This document shows, in pieces, positions 7,524 to 16,967 of a stretch of DNA of 64,000 nt. Both the position numbers and the translations under genes were made by a program. Every line of letters starts with the position of its first letter. Position 1 is the first letter of the stretch. Under the pieces are notes generated by a model. It saw only the letters and a list, made by a program, of their open reading frames with translations. It did not search any database and was not told the DNA's origin. The DNA lies in NCBI RefSeq assembly GCF_038500265.1, contig NZ_CP150637.1, forward strand, positions 707,501 to 771,500, written 5' to 3'. The stretch is from Ignatzschineria larvae DSM 13226 (GTDB lineage Bacteria; Pseudomonadota; Gammaproteobacteria; Cardiobacteriales; Wohlfahrtiimonadaceae).

Positions 7524-8531
7524 TTATTGAACAGACTCTCGCTCAATACGCCGCGCTTCTTCTCGTTTCTCTTTAGCAATGCGTTCTGCTTCATCTGCTT
7601 TCTCATAAGCATCAATAATCTTCGCAACCATCGGATGACGCACGACATCGGCAGAAGAGAAGTGGCTAATAGAGATTCCCTCAACATTGTTTAAGATCTC
7701 AAGTGCGTGTTTTAAACCTGACTTAACGTGACGTGGTAGATCCACTTGCGAAGCATCGCCGGTAATGACCGCTGTGGAACCAAAACCGATACGGGTTAAG
7801 AACATTTTCATCTGTTCAATAGTTGTATTTTGCGCTTCATCAAGAATGATATAGGCATCATTGAGTGTTCGACCCCGCATAAAAGCAAGTGGTGCGATCT
7901 CAATTGTATGGCGTTCGATCAGCTTATTGACTGTTTCAAAGCCAAGCATCTCATAGAGTGCATCATAGAGCGGTCGAAGATACGGATCGATCTTTTCCGT
8001 CAAATCGCCAGGGAGAAAGCCGAGTTTTTCACCTGCTTCAACCGCCGGACGTACAAGGATGATTCGGCGTGCCTCATCTTTTTGTAGCGCTTCTACTGCC
8101 GCTGCAACGGCTAGAAACGTTTTACCGGTACCCGCAGGGCCAATACCGAAGTTGATATCATTTTGTCCCATATTGTAGAGATACGCTTTCTGTGCTGGTG
8201 TGCGTCCACGAATAAGGCCGGCTTTAGTTTTAATCACTTGATCTTGAACCGTTTGCTCTACCTCTTGAAACTCAGGACCAAGCTCTTGAATGACAAGATG
8301 AACATCATTGGGTTCAAGCCATTTTTCATCTGTTTGCCGATAGAGCTCTTCTAAAATTGCGCGGGCGTTTGTAATATCCGTATGGTTTCCCACAATTTGA
8401 AATAATGCACCACGATTATTGATATCGACCATGGTTCGCTTTTCGATAAGTCGCAAATGCTCATCTAAATTACCGCAAAGATTAGAGAGGCGTTCGTTGT
8501 CATCATCAAAAGAGAGTGTGATTTTACTCAT
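7524..8531 (-). CDS. ybeZ: PhoH-like ATPase YbeZ
   Basis: A cytoplasmic PhoH-family P-loop ATPase/NTPase, functionally linked to YbeY in rRNA processing. The 335-residue product has the Walker A GPAGTGKTFLAVAAA (about residues 132-146), the Walker B-like YIILDEAQN, ITGDASQVDLPRH and FSSADVVRHPMV near the end, all typical of YbeZ. The C-terminal 30 residues are a charged Glu/Arg/Lys helix. The start at 8531 has AAGGAT about 15 bases upstream. It should be co-transcribed with ybeY, but the gap between them now carries a repeat element and a hairpin. Confidence 0.93.
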   Translation of the reverse strand: MSKITLSFDDDNERLSNLCGNLDEHLRLIEKRTMVDINNRGALFQIVGNHTDITNARAILEELYRQTDEKWLEPNDVHLVIQELGPEFQEVEQTVQDQVIKTKAGLIRGRTPAQKAYLYNMGQNDINFGIGPAGTGKTFLAVAAAVEALQKDEARRIILVRPAVEAGEKLGFLPGDLTEKIDPYLRPLYDALYEMLGFETVNKLIERHTIEIAPLAFMRGRTLNDAYIILDEAQNTTIEQMKMFLTRIGFGSTAVITGDASQVDLPRHVKSGLKHALEILNNVEGISISHFSSADVVRHPMVAKIIDAYEKADEAERIAKEKREEARRIERESVQ

Positions 8532-8656
8532 TCGGTTTTTTATAATCCTTATATAGATAGTTTATATAGAGAACGATAGTTCTAATTTATCTATGAAATT
8601 TTCACAAAAGAGAACAGGGAGACAATGTAAGAATAATGTAAAAATAACATAAAAAT

Positions 8657-8710
8657 AGTGTTATAACTCTACATTATGAACAGAAGAGACTCAAGAAGTA
8701 GTGTTATAAT
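8657..8710 (+). promoter_or_regulatory. Candidate pilB promoter region with repeated TAGTGTTATAA
   Basis: TAGTGTTATAA occurs at 8657-8667 and 8699-8709, 42 bases apart (four helical turns). The second ends in TATAAT (8705-8710) preceded by TG at 8702-8703, an extended -10 box. Either copy could be a promoter for pilB 70-110 bases downstream. No good -35 is visible, which fits extended -10 promoters. Confidence 0.4.
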
Positions 8711-8776
8711 AGCTACAATTTTGGGATAAAAGTATTAAAAACAAGGTTTATAACGAAATAAAATGAAGGGGTCACT

Positions 8777-11005
8777 GTGAAACTCGAAGAAAATCAACTC
8801 ATTCAAGCATTGATTGCCTTAAAATGGATCTCGAAAGAGGCGATTCCATTGTTGTCGGCTAAAATGTACGAAAATGAAAAATCGGTTGTAGGCAAATTAC
8901 GGGCTCACGGTCTATCGAGTGGCGCTATTTTGGAAGGTGCGATGTTTGCAAACATTAATGCCGAATATCCGTTATTAGTGGTAGATTTAGCTTGTCTTAA
9001 TTTAGCACAAGTGATTACGATTGGTACGCCTCTTACCGTTTCGCAGATGAATGATTATTTTCTAGCGCCGATCGGCATGATCGAAGGGCGATTGAAAATT
9101 GCGGTCGCAGATATCGAAACAGTGACCCTGTTAAAGAGAATACATTTTCCGGCACCGGTAGATTATTGGCTCGCTGACAGTCAGCAAATTCAAATTTTAA
9201 TTGCTCAAATTGCCGGTATGCGTGAACTAGCCGAAAAAGCAGAGACAGAGGTTAAAGCAAAAGAAGCGAAAGAGCGCGAAATTCAATCATCGGTGGAAAA
9301 TAAGAATAATTTTATTGATCAGGATAATGTCGATAACAATCTTATTGAGGATACTAAGGAAAATGCTACTGAAGATGATATTACTGTCGTAGATTCCCTG
9401 GAAGAATATCTTGTCGAAGAAAACAACCATGTTGAAACGAATCTTATAGTAGATGACTATCGTAATGAATATGACCGGCAAGAGATCGAGGAAATTACCG
9501 AGAAAATAGCATTACCAATTGATGATGGCTACTCGGTTGAGATTGATGCATTGGCGGATGACTACCCAATAGGTGATGAAGAAGATCCAGGAAAAGAGGC
9601 TAGAGATTTTAGCGATCAGTGTGCCGATGAAGATCTAATATCGGGGATAACAGTAACATCAACGAAGATAGCACCAACTACTGAAGAATACGCAGTAGAA
9701 AATGCCGGCCTCATAGAATCAAACATTGATTCAACAGTGAAAGATGACAGCCTTGGATCTAGCAGCTTTAATCCTAATGTTAGCGTCATAAATACGAAGC
9801 CGATGGATCTAAGTCCAGAAGAATCGGCGGAGCTTGCTAGCGATGATCTGGTGGGCTATCTCAATTTTGTGTTATTAGATGCAGTTACACAAAAAGCCTC
9901 TGATATCCATTTTGAACCTTATGAATCTCATTATCGCATTCGTTTTCGTATTGATGGATTATTACAAGAAGCCTATCAAGTGCCGGAGAAGTATCGTGAG
10001 CGCATTGCCTCTCGATTAAAAGTCATGGCTGAGCTTGATATTGCAGAAAAGCGTCTACCACAAGATGGTCATTTAACCATTCAATTAGATGAAGATGATG
10101 CGACTGGTGAATCAGTTGATGCGCGTATTTCGGTGATCCCGACAATTTGGGGGGAGAAGGTTGTACTACGTCTGCTCGATAGTAATGAAGTCGCGTTAAC
10201 TTTGAATCAATTAGGGTTATCAAATCACGATCGACAAGTCGTTCAAGCTGCGATTGAACGATCACAAGGCTTGATTTTGGTGACAGGGCCTACGGGCTCT
10301 GGTAAAACGGTGACACTCTATGCGGCGCTGAATGCACTCAATCAGGCGAGTCGGAATATTGCAACGATAGAAGATCCGGTAGAAATTAATCTTGAAGGCA
10401 TTAATCAATTGCAGATTCATCCAGAAATCGGTTTAGATTTTGCCGAAGCATTACGGGCTTTTTTACGACAAGATCCCGATGTTGTCATGGTAGGAGAGAT
10501 TCGAGACTATAAGACTGCAGATATTGTGGTGAAAGCAGCACAAACAGGGCATTTAGTTCTCTCTACACTTCATACTAACTCTGCCATTGAAACACTCAAT
10601 CGCCTTAAAAATATGAGGATTGAGCTTTACAATATTGCATCGACGGTAAAGCTCATTATCGCTCAGCGTTTGGTGCGAACCCTTTGTCATTGCAAAGAGG
10701 AGGATATTGTAGATTCTCATTATTTGGAATCATTAGGCTTTACTCCAAAGCAAGCGGCAAGTCGTTTCTTTAGAGCGAAAGGGTGTTCTGAATGTCGAGA
10801 TGGTTATAAAGGACGCCGGGCTATTTTTGAAGTGATGCCCATTTCAAAACGAATGGAAGCTTTGATTTTAGAAGATGCCGGTACTATTGAGATTCAAAGA
10901 CAAGCAGAACGGGAAGGTATTAAAACATTACGACAAGCTGGTATTGAGATGGTTTTAGAAGGCGTTACTTCCTTAGAAGAGGTTTTACGGGTCACACATG
11001 ACTGA
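8777..11005 (+). CDS. pilB: Type IV pilus assembly ATPase PilB-like, with long acidic linker
   Basis: A GspE/PilB-family secretion ATPase that powers pilin polymerisation from the cytoplasmic face of the inner membrane. The 742 residues split into an N-terminal GspE_N-type domain (about 1-150), an Asp/Glu-rich low-complexity linker (about 155-350), and the ATPase core: ASDIHFEPY, GPTGSGKTVTLY (Walker A near 503), MVGEIRD, HLVLSTLHTNSA and a metal-binding cysteine region. The first cysteine pair reads LCHCKEE (CxC) rather than the usual CxxC; the second is CSECRDGYKGR. Typical PilB is about 560-570 residues, the excess being mostly the linker. The next gene, rsuA, overlaps its end by eight bases. 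pilC and pilD lie 15 kb away. Confidence 0.88.
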   Translation: MKLEENQLIQALIALKWISKEAIPLLSAKMYENEKSVVGKLRAHGLSSGAILEGAMFANINAEYPLLVVDLACLNLAQVITIGTPLTVSQMNDYFLAPIGMIEGRLKIAVADIETVTLLKRIHFPAPVDYWLADSQQIQILIAQIAGMRELAEKAETEVKAKEAKEREIQSSVENKNNFIDQDNVDNNLIEDTKENATEDDITVVDSLEEYLVEENNHVETNLIVDDYRNEYDRQEIEEITEKIALPIDDGYSVEIDALADDYPIGDEEDPGKEARDFSDQCADEDLISGITVTSTKIAPTTEEYAVENAGLIESNIDSTVKDDSLGSSSFNPNVSVINTKPMDLSPEESAELASDDLVGYLNFVLLDAVTQKASDIHFEPYESHYRIRFRIDGLLQEAYQVPEKYRERIASRLKVMAELDIAEKRLPQDGHLTIQLDEDDATGESVDARISVIPTIWGEKVVLRLLDSNEVALTLNQLGLSNHDRQVVQAAIERSQGLILVTGPTGSGKTVTLYAALNALNQASRNIATIEDPVEINLEGINQLQIHPEIGLDFAEALRAFLRQDPDVVMVGEIRDYKTADIVVKAAQTGHLVLSTLHTNSAIETLNRLKNMRIELYNIASTVKLIIAQRLVRTLCHCKEEDIVDSHYLESLGFTPKQAASRFFRAKGCSECRDGYKGRRAIFEVMPISKRMEALILEDAGTIEIQRQAEREGIKTLRQAGIEMVLEGVTSLEEVLRVTHD

Positions 11006-11726
11006 TTATCGACTAGATCAATTTTTACAAAAAACAGCAGGCGTCTCTCGCAAAGAAGCAGGAAAAATTATCCGGGGCCGTTGGGTGACGGTCAATGGTG
11101 AGACGGTTACTGCACGAGATTATAAAGTATCCGTAACAGATAAAATCTATCTTGATGATGAATTATTAATTCATAATAATGAGTATCGCTATTTTGTCCT
11201 TTATAAGCCGGCGGGGTACGTTTCAAGTCATCGTCACGATGGTCATCTTTCGCTCTTTACATTATTAGATGAGCCGATTGAAGACCTTCATATCGCCGGG
11301 CGATTAGATGCAGACACTACAGGATTAGTACTGATTACGAATGATGGTGCTTGGTCGCATGCAGTCACACATCCTAAGGGGAATCAAGCACTCGACAAGG
11401 TGAAAAAGGTTTATGATGTGGAATTAGCTGCACCCATTACCGCAGAGATGATCCAAGCTTTAGAGACAGGCGTGATGCTCAATGGTGAAACAACAATCAC
11501 GAAGCCAGCGGAAGTGATCATGATCGATACTCTACATATCCAATTGATTTTAATAGAAGGGCGCTATCATCAAGTCAAAAGAATGTTGGCGGCGGTAGGG
11601 AATCGTGTAGAGAAGTTACATCGGGCAGCCATTGGTAATATTACATTAGAAGGTTTAGCGGTCGGAGAGTATCGAGCGTTAACGATAGAAGAGAGAGAAG
11701 GATTAATAAATGGCAGAAGCAAGTAG
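10998..11726 (+). CDS. rsuA: 16S rRNA pseudouridine-516 synthase
   Basis: RsuA isomerises U516 of 16S rRNA. The 242-residue protein has an N-terminal S4 RNA-binding domain (about 1-60, RLDQFLQKTAGVSRKEAGKI), the KPAGYVSS strand, the catalytic GRLDADTTGL motif with Asp104, and the EGRYHQVKRMLAAVGN block that marks the RsuA/RluE/RluB family. RluE/RluF are alternatives; RsuA is preferred because of its length, S4 domain and the neighbouring rsmC, another 16S modifier. Its start overlaps pilB by eight bases and its end overlaps rsmC by 17, indicating translational coupling. Confidence 0.85.
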   Translation: MTDYRLDQFLQKTAGVSRKEAGKIIRGRWVTVNGETVTARDYKVSVTDKIYLDDELLIHNNEYRYFVLYKPAGYVSSHRHDGHLSLFTLLDEPIEDLHIAGRLDADTTGLVLITNDGAWSHAVTHPKGNQALDKVKKVYDVELAAPITAEMIQALETGVMLNGETTITKPAEVIMIDTLHIQLILIEGRYHQVKRMLAAVGNRVEKLHRAAIGNITLEGLAVGEYRALTIEEREGLINGRSK

Positions 11727-12747
11727 TGCATTATTTCAGAATCAATCCCTAATGAGTGAAGGAAAGGGGTTATTGATTGCCGATGAGAGCTTTGTAATTG
11801 AGAGTGCTGTTGTGCGGGATAATATCCAATATATGACCAATCGCAAAGATATTGCTAATCAATTAGATGCAATGGGTTTTGCCGGCAATTTAAGTGATTT
11901 TATTTTGGAAGAAGTGGCAGATGAGAGTCTTGATTTTGTTCTATTTCGATTGAATAAATCTAAGGTTTTAACTTTCTATCTATTAGAACAGATCGCGCGT
12001 ATTTTAAAAGCAGGTGGACATCTGATCTTAACAGGGCACAATCAAGAAGGGATTAAGAGTGTTATTAAGCATGCTTCTGCAATGGGGGAGATGGAACTGA
12101 CGCTTGTCGGCAAAGGAGTGCGTTATGCCGATATTACGAAATGTGCCGGTGCAACCTTGGAATTAGGGGGATTTGAGTATCGAGAGCTATTAGTACTTGA
12201 GGATTTTGAGCAATCTCTCGATTTTGTGAGTAAACCGGGAATCTATGGTTATAAAAAAATCGATGAGGGTAGTCGTTTTTTAGTAGAAACACTTTCCGAA
12301 ATAGATGAGAGTATTAAAGGAAAAGTACTCGATTTAGGCTGTGGGTATGGTTACCTTGCGGGTTCACTCGGGGATCATCCTGATGTCACTGAATTAGTGG
12401 CAACCGATTGTAATGTGCCAGCCGTTGTATTGTGTGAATATAATTTGAAGCAATTAGATATTGCGGCGACGGTAACGCTCGATGATTGTGGTTCAATGTT
12501 AGAAGATCGTACTTTTGATCGTATTATCTGTAATCCGCCCTTTCATCAGGGATTTGGTACTTCTCAACCTTTAACAGAAAAATTTGTACAAAATTGTAAG
12601 CGATTATTACGCCGTAAAGGTATTGCTTATCTTGTCGTGAATAAATTTATTGCGATCGAAAAGATCTGTTCAGAACAATCGGTTCGCTGTCAGCAAATAG
12701 CTAGTAATAATCAATTTAAAATTATGCAGTTAGAACGATTTAAATAA
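11710..12747 (+). CDS. rsmC: 16S rRNA guanine-N2 methyltransferase, RsmC type
   Basis: A two-domain class I methyltransferase of the RsmC/RlmG family. RsmC methylates G1207 of 16S rRNA. The 345-residue product has a degenerate N-terminal Rossmann-like domain (about 1-170) and a catalytic C-terminal domain with KVLDLGCGYGYLAG (about 213-226) and the NPPFHQGFGTSQPLTEKF motif that defines N2-guanine methyltransferases. RlmG (23S G1835) is the main alternative; length and the overlap with rsuA favour RsmC. Last gene of the pilB-rsuA-rsmC run, followed by a strong terminator. Confidence 0.85.
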   Translation: MAEASSALFQNQSLMSEGKGLLIADESFVIESAVVRDNIQYMTNRKDIANQLDAMGFAGNLSDFILEEVADESLDFVLFRLNKSKVLTFYLLEQIARILKAGGHLILTGHNQEGIKSVIKHASAMGEMELTLVGKGVRYADITKCAGATLELGGFEYRELLVLEDFEQSLDFVSKPGIYGYKKIDEGSRFLVETLSEIDESIKGKVLDLGCGYGYLAGSLGDHPDVTELVATDCNVPAVVLCEYNLKQLDIAATVTLDDCGSMLEDRTFDRIICNPPFHQGFGTSQPLTEKFVQNCKRLLRRKGIAYLVVNKFIAIEKICSEQSVRCQQIASNNQFKIMQLERFK

Positions 12748-12795
12748 TCAGTGTTTATTGATCTATTGCAGATCGCACTGCAGGAAATAAAGAAT

Positions 12796-12830
12796 ATAAA
12801 AAATCCCAACAATGATTGTTGGGATTTTCT
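12796..12830. terminator. Bidirectional terminator between rsmC and pckA
   Basis: AAAATCCCAAC pairs with GTTGGGATTTT (about 12800-12810 with 12818-12828), with T runs on both strands (TTTTCT forward, TTTTTTA reverse). It can serve the convergent genes rsmC and pckA. A second weaker stem (12842-12848 with 12863-12869) lies nearer pckA. Confidence 0.85.
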
Positions 12831-12913
12831 ATTTCCATCTAATGATTTCAGTTTAATCACTAAAATCATCACTTAGGTTTGATGGATTCGCTTTCCTCTT
12901 GGTCTTGAGTGGC

Positions 12914-14524
12914 CTATTTTTTAGGGCCAACTTTTGCTAATTCAGCACCGAGTTCGGTATCTGTGTATTGGTCAAAGTTTTTCTCAAAGAGACCAGCAAG
13001 GTTTTCTGCTTTAGCCTGCCATTGTGCTTTATCAGCATAAGTATTGCGAGGATCTAATAATGTGCTATCAACGCCAGTTACTGCTTTAGGCACATCAAGA
13101 TTGAAAACAGGGATTGTTTCTGTTTCAGTTTGATCGATTTCGCCGCTTAAAATTGCGTTGATGATATTACGAGTATCTTTCAGTGAGATACGTTTGCCAG
13201 TACCATTCCAACCAGTATTGACGAGGTAAGCTGTTGCGCCAGATTCTTCCATACGTTTGACTAATACTTCCGCATATTTTGTTGGGTGAAGTAGAAGAAA
13301 TGCTGCGCCAAAACAAGCTGAGAATGTTGGCGTTGGCTCAGTAATACCACGTTCAGTACCTGCTAATTTAGAGGTAAAGCCTGAAAGGAAGTAGTATTGC
13401 ATCTGCTCAGGCGTTAATTTAGATACAGGTGGAATCACACCGAATGCATCTGCAGTTAAGAAGATTACTTTCTTCGCAGGACCCGCTTTAGAGATAGGTT
13501 CTACGATGTTATCGATATGGTAAATTGGGTAAGAGACACGAGTATTCTCAGTTTTTGATCCATCTGCGAAGTCTACAGAACCATCTTCTTTAATCACGAC
13601 ATTTTCAAGAAGCGCATCACGACGGATTGCACCATAGATTTCAGGCTCATGTTCTTGTGAAAGGTTGATTGTTTTGGCATAGCAACCGCCTTCAAAGTTA
13701 AATACACCGTCATCATCCCAACCATGTTCATCATCCCCAATTAATTGACGATTTGGGTCAGTTGAAAGCGTTGTTTTACCTGTACCTGAAAGGCCAAAGA
13801 AGATAGCCGTTTCACCATCTTTACCGACGTTTGCAGAGCAGTGCATTGAAGCAATGCCTTTCAATGGTAAGAGGTAATTCATCACAGAGAAGAGACCTTT
13901 TTTCATCTCGCCGCCGTACCAAGTACCGCCAATTAATTGCATATTTTCGGTCAGGTTAAAGGCCACAAAAGTCTCTGAGTTTAAACCCATCTCTTTATAG
14001 TTTTTATTGGATGTTTTGGCACCATTTAATACGGTGAAATCAGGTTTAAAGTTTTTGAGTTCTTCTTCTGTTGGGCGAATAAACATGTTTTTCACAAAGT
14101 GTGCTTGCCATGCTACTTCTGTTACGAAGCGAACACTTAAACGTGTTTCAGCATTTGCACCACAGAAACCATCCACAACAAAAAGACGTTTACCATCTAA
14201 CTCTTTGAGTACGAGTGTTTTAAGCTCATTCCAGATCTCTTGAGTAATGGGCTTATTGTCATTTTTACCTTTACCTGAATCTGCCCACCATACCGTATTT
14301 TCTGTAGTGGCATCGCGAACAATATATTTGTCCTTAGGAGAACGGCCTGTATAGATACCTGTATCTACTCCTACAGCGCCAAGATTAGTGACAGTACCTT
14401 TATCATAGCCTGTAAGGCTTGGATCAGTCTCTTCTTGAAAGAGTACTTCATAACTTGGGTTATATAATACTTCAGCTGCGGTAATACCTTGAGCTTTTAG
14501 ATCGTCAATAATCTGTTGTGACAT
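12914..14524 (-). CDS. pckA: Phosphoenolpyruvate carboxykinase (ATP)
   Basis: Converts oxaloacetate and ATP to phosphoenolpyruvate and CO2, the entry step of gluconeogenesis from TCA intermediates. At 536 residues it matches the ATP-dependent family (E. coli 540). Motifs in order: [11 protein letters not shown] (about 58-68), [27 protein letters not shown] (P-loop, about 231-257), [23 protein letters not shown] (metal and substrate binding) and [17 protein letters not shown] 105-base gap separates it from dacA upstream, so it probably has its own promoter. No arcA- or Cra-like site is recognisable to me. Confidence 0.96.
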   Translation of the reverse strand: MSQQIIDDLKAQGITAAEVLYNPSYEVLFQEETDPSLTGYDKGTVTNLGAVGVDTGIYTGRSPKDKYIVRDATTENTVWWADSGKGKNDNKPITQEIWNELKTLVLKELDGKRLFVVDGFCGANAETRLSVRFVTEVAWQAHFVKNMFIRPTEEELKNFKPDFTVLNGAKTSNKNYKEMGLNSETFVAFNLTENMQLIGGTWYGGEMKKGLFSVMNYLLPLKGIASMHCSANVGKDGETAIFFGLSGTGKTTLSTDPNRQLIGDDEHGWDDDGVFNFEGGCYAKTINLSQEHEPEIYGAIRRDALLENVVIKEDGSVDFADGSKTENTRVSYPIYHIDNIVEPISKAGPAKKVIFLTADAFGVIPPVSKLTPEQMQYYFLSGFTSKLAGTERGITEPTPTFSACFGAAFLLLHPTKYAEVLVKRMEESGATAYLVNTGWNGTGKRISLKDTRNIINAILSGEIDQTETETIPVFNLDVPKAVTGVDSTLLDPRNTYADKAQWQAKAENLAGLFEKNFDQYTDTELGAELAKVGPKK

Positions 14525-14629
14525 GTCTCGTTTCCTAAAAATTTAAGTCAAAAAATAAACGCGCACCATTTGGCGTGAGAAGTATCATATCTAATAAACT
14601 ACAAAATTACTACAAAAAATTGTCTAAAT

Positions 14630-15814
14630 TTAGAGCGCTTCTTTGAAGTTGTTGATTCTATTGTTAAGTTTCATTAAAAAGCTGGACCATAAACGATGAA
14701 AAATCCCTACTTTTTCTACATTCTCAAGGGCTACTACAGGAAAGCTATAGAGCATGTGATTGTCGATGTAAAACTCAAGATTTCCTACTTGCTCACCTTG
14801 TGAAATAGGCGCTTCAAGACCAGGATTTACTTGGATTTGCGCTTTTAGGTTATTGTATTGGATCTTAGGAAGAGTCGCAGTAATACTATCTGCAACGCCT
14901 ACAGGGACTGTTTTATCGATACCATGAAGAACGTTGGCACGTGCAATAATTTGGCCGGCATCATAGATTTTTTTCCGATCAAAATTTTGGAATGCAAAGT
15001 TGATCAGTTCCCGAGAAACACGTTGACGGTAAGCTTCGCTATCTGCCCCCATTACAACAACAATAATCCTAAATCCATTACGTTCAGCGCTCGAAGCTAA
15101 CCCATAGCCCGCGCTCTCAGTATGACCCGTTTTGATGCCATCGACGGTTGGATCTTCGTAGAGTAATGTATTGCGGTTTTTCTGAGAAATATTGTTCCAA
15201 GTAAAACTCTTTTGAGAATAATATTTGTAATGATCCGGGAAGTTTTTAATGAGTGCACGAGAAAGTAGAGCAAGGTCATATGCTGTCGTTAAGTGCTCAG
15301 GATCAGGTAAACCACTGGCATTTTTAAAGTGGCTATTTTTCATACCAATTTCGGCGGCTTTCTCATTCATGACTTCGGCAAAAGCCTCTTCTGTCATATA
15401 GGTATGCTCTGCAAGCGCGACCGCAGCATCGTTACCTGATTGTACGATTAGACCTTGGAGTAAGTTCTCAACCGATACTAATGACCCCTCTTCAACAAAC
15501 ATTCTCGAACCCGGCATACGACGAGATTTTGGAGAGATTAAGACATTGTCTGTTTTGTGGATTTTGCCTTTTTTAATCGCATCGGCGACAACATAATCTG
15601 TCATCACTTTAGTAATACTGGCAGGTTCAAATTGTGTCTGGCTATTGGCTTCCGCCAGGATTGCTCCTGTATCGTAATCCATAATAACCCAGGATTTCAC
15701 CGCATATTGCGGTAACTGTAATGTATTACTAGGGGATTGTGCCATGCTGATCGTCATTGACGATACGGCGATAGCGCAAAATGTCAGAATTTTTTTAAAC
15801 ATATTTCTTTTCAT
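14630..15814 (-). CDS. dacA: D-alanyl-D-alanine carboxypeptidase (PBP5/6 type)
   Basis: A low-molecular-weight penicillin-binding protein that trims the terminal D-Ala from peptidoglycan pentapeptides in the periplasm. The 394-residue product has a signal peptide (about 1-25), the SITK active site (Ser66, Lys69), VQSGNDAAVAL (SxN) and DGIKTGHTESAGYG (KTG), then the beta-rich C-terminal domain and a final amphipathic helix (LWSSFLMKLNNRINNF) that anchors PBP5 to the outer face of the inner membrane. It starts two bases after the rlpA stop and is the last gene of the elongasome operon. dacC is an equivalent name. Confidence 0.93.
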   Translation of the reverse strand: MKRNMFKKILTFCAIAVSSMTISMAQSPSNTLQLPQYAVKSWVIMDYDTGAILAEANSQTQFEPASITKVMTDYVVADAIKKGKIHKTDNVLISPKSRRMPGSRMFVEEGSLVSVENLLQGLIVQSGNDAAVALAEHTYMTEEAFAEVMNEKAAEIGMKNSHFKNASGLPDPEHLTTAYDLALLSRALIKNFPDHYKYYSQKSFTWNNISQKNRNTLLYEDPTVDGIKTGHTESAGYGLASSAERNGFRIIVVVMGADSEAYRQRVSRELINFAFQNFDRKKIYDAGQIIARANVLHGIDKTVPVGVADSITATLPKIQYNNLKAQIQVNPGLEAPISQGEQVGNLEFYIDNHMLYSFPVVALENVEKVGIFHRLWSSFLMKLNNRINNFKEAL

Positions 15815-15816
15815 CT

Positions 15817-16965
15817 CTAAAAATAGCTAATAGTTGATTTAACAGGTAAAGTTGCAGCGATATTTTCCGCTTCGCTTGCATGGCTATATTGACCGACATA
15901 GACCTTATAAAGTCCACCATGATACTGCAATTTCACAGGATATGGCAGTTGATTTGTCATGTTCTGTTGAAAGTTGCGCGCATTACTCTCGCTACTAAAG
16001 GAACCTAATTGAATATGATATTGTGGCAGTGAACTACTTGGCAATACCCGATCAATTGCGGTATTTTCGCTCGTAGGTGGCGAGTCAAAGAATTGTTGCT
16101 CGATTACTACAACATTATTAGGTTGATTTAATGTGGAACTTGATGCGCTGTTTGATGGAGTAGGGAATGAGACGGGGCTGTTATTCTCATAAGTGGTATT
16201 ACCATAAGCGGTCGTATTCATGGGAGTAGGCGATTGATTTTGTGCAAGATCAGCCCACGTTTCAAGATCTGAGAATGGTTCTTTGAGCGAGGCTTCAATC
16301 GCTTTATCATTTTGCGCTTCAGGCGTAGAGACGACAACCACTTTATTGACAGCATCTTTATTGGCAGTATTCGTAGTGTTTCCTGATTGCGCACGCTTTG
16401 CCGGAGGACCTTTCTTATCAGCAGCAGGTTTCTTACTTGGATCTAAATATTGGTGTGGTGAAAGTGCTTCAACAATTACTGGCGCGGTTCCTTTTTGATC
16501 AACGCCTAATACTTTTGCCGCGGCATAAGAGAGATCGATAATCCGTCCCTTCACAAAAGGCCCACGATCATTGACCATGACCGTGATACTTTTGTTATTT
16601 TCTAGGTTTTTGACCGTCACAAAACTTGGGATAGGGAGCGTCTTATGGGCTGCTGTATAGGCATGCATATCATAGGTATCGCCACTAGAAGTCCGTTTTC
16701 CATGAAACTTATCACCATACCAAGAGGCAATGCCTTTCTCTTTATAGCCTTTGGTGGTGGGTAATAGATGATAAGTCTTACCGAAGACAACATAGCTCGC
16801 AGGGTTACCACTTTTACTCAGTGGTAATGCTTTCGGAGTAGCGCCAATGCCACTATGTTTGGCTTCAGAGCTATTCTTTGAGGCGCAACTTGCAATAATG
16901 AGGCAAGAGAGAGCGATCAGTAGTAACCCTTTATATCCTTTCAAATGGTTTTTGAGCTCTAACAT
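15817..16965 (-). CDS. rlpA: Septal lytic transglycosylase RlpA, SPOR lipoprotein
   Basis: An outer-membrane lipoprotein that cleaves peptidoglycan lacking stem peptides at septa. The signal peptide ends in a lipobox IASC with Cys27. The double-psi beta-barrel (about 76-170) has ASWYGDKFHGKRTSSGD and VMVNDRGPFVKGRIIDLS, including the Asp implicated in catalysis. A low-complexity Ser/Asn/Thr/Pro linker (about 175-305) leads to a C-terminal SPOR domain (about 310-382, YHIQLGSFSSESNARNF) that binds denuded septal glycan. Lies two bases after mltB in the mre-mrd cluster, as in E. coli. Confidence 0.93.
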   Translation of the reverse strand: MLELKNHLKGYKGLLLIALSCLIIASCASKNSSEAKHSGIGATPKALPLSKSGNPASYVVFGKTYHLLPTTKGYKEKGIASWYGDKFHGKRTSSGDTYDMHAYTAAHKTLPIPSFVTVKNLENNKSITVMVNDRGPFVKGRIIDLSYAAAKVLGVDQKGTAPVIVEALSPHQYLDPSKKPAADKKGPPAKRAQSGNTTNTANKDAVNKVVVVSTPEAQNDKAIEASLKEPFSDLETWADLAQNQSPTPMNTTAYGNTTYENNSPVSFPTPSNSASSSTLNQPNNVVVIEQQFFDSPPTSENTAIDRVLPSSSLPQYHIQLGSFSSESNARNFQQNMTNQLPYPVKLQYHGGLYKVYVGQYSHASEAENIAATLPVKSTISYF

Positions 16966-16967
16966 TG

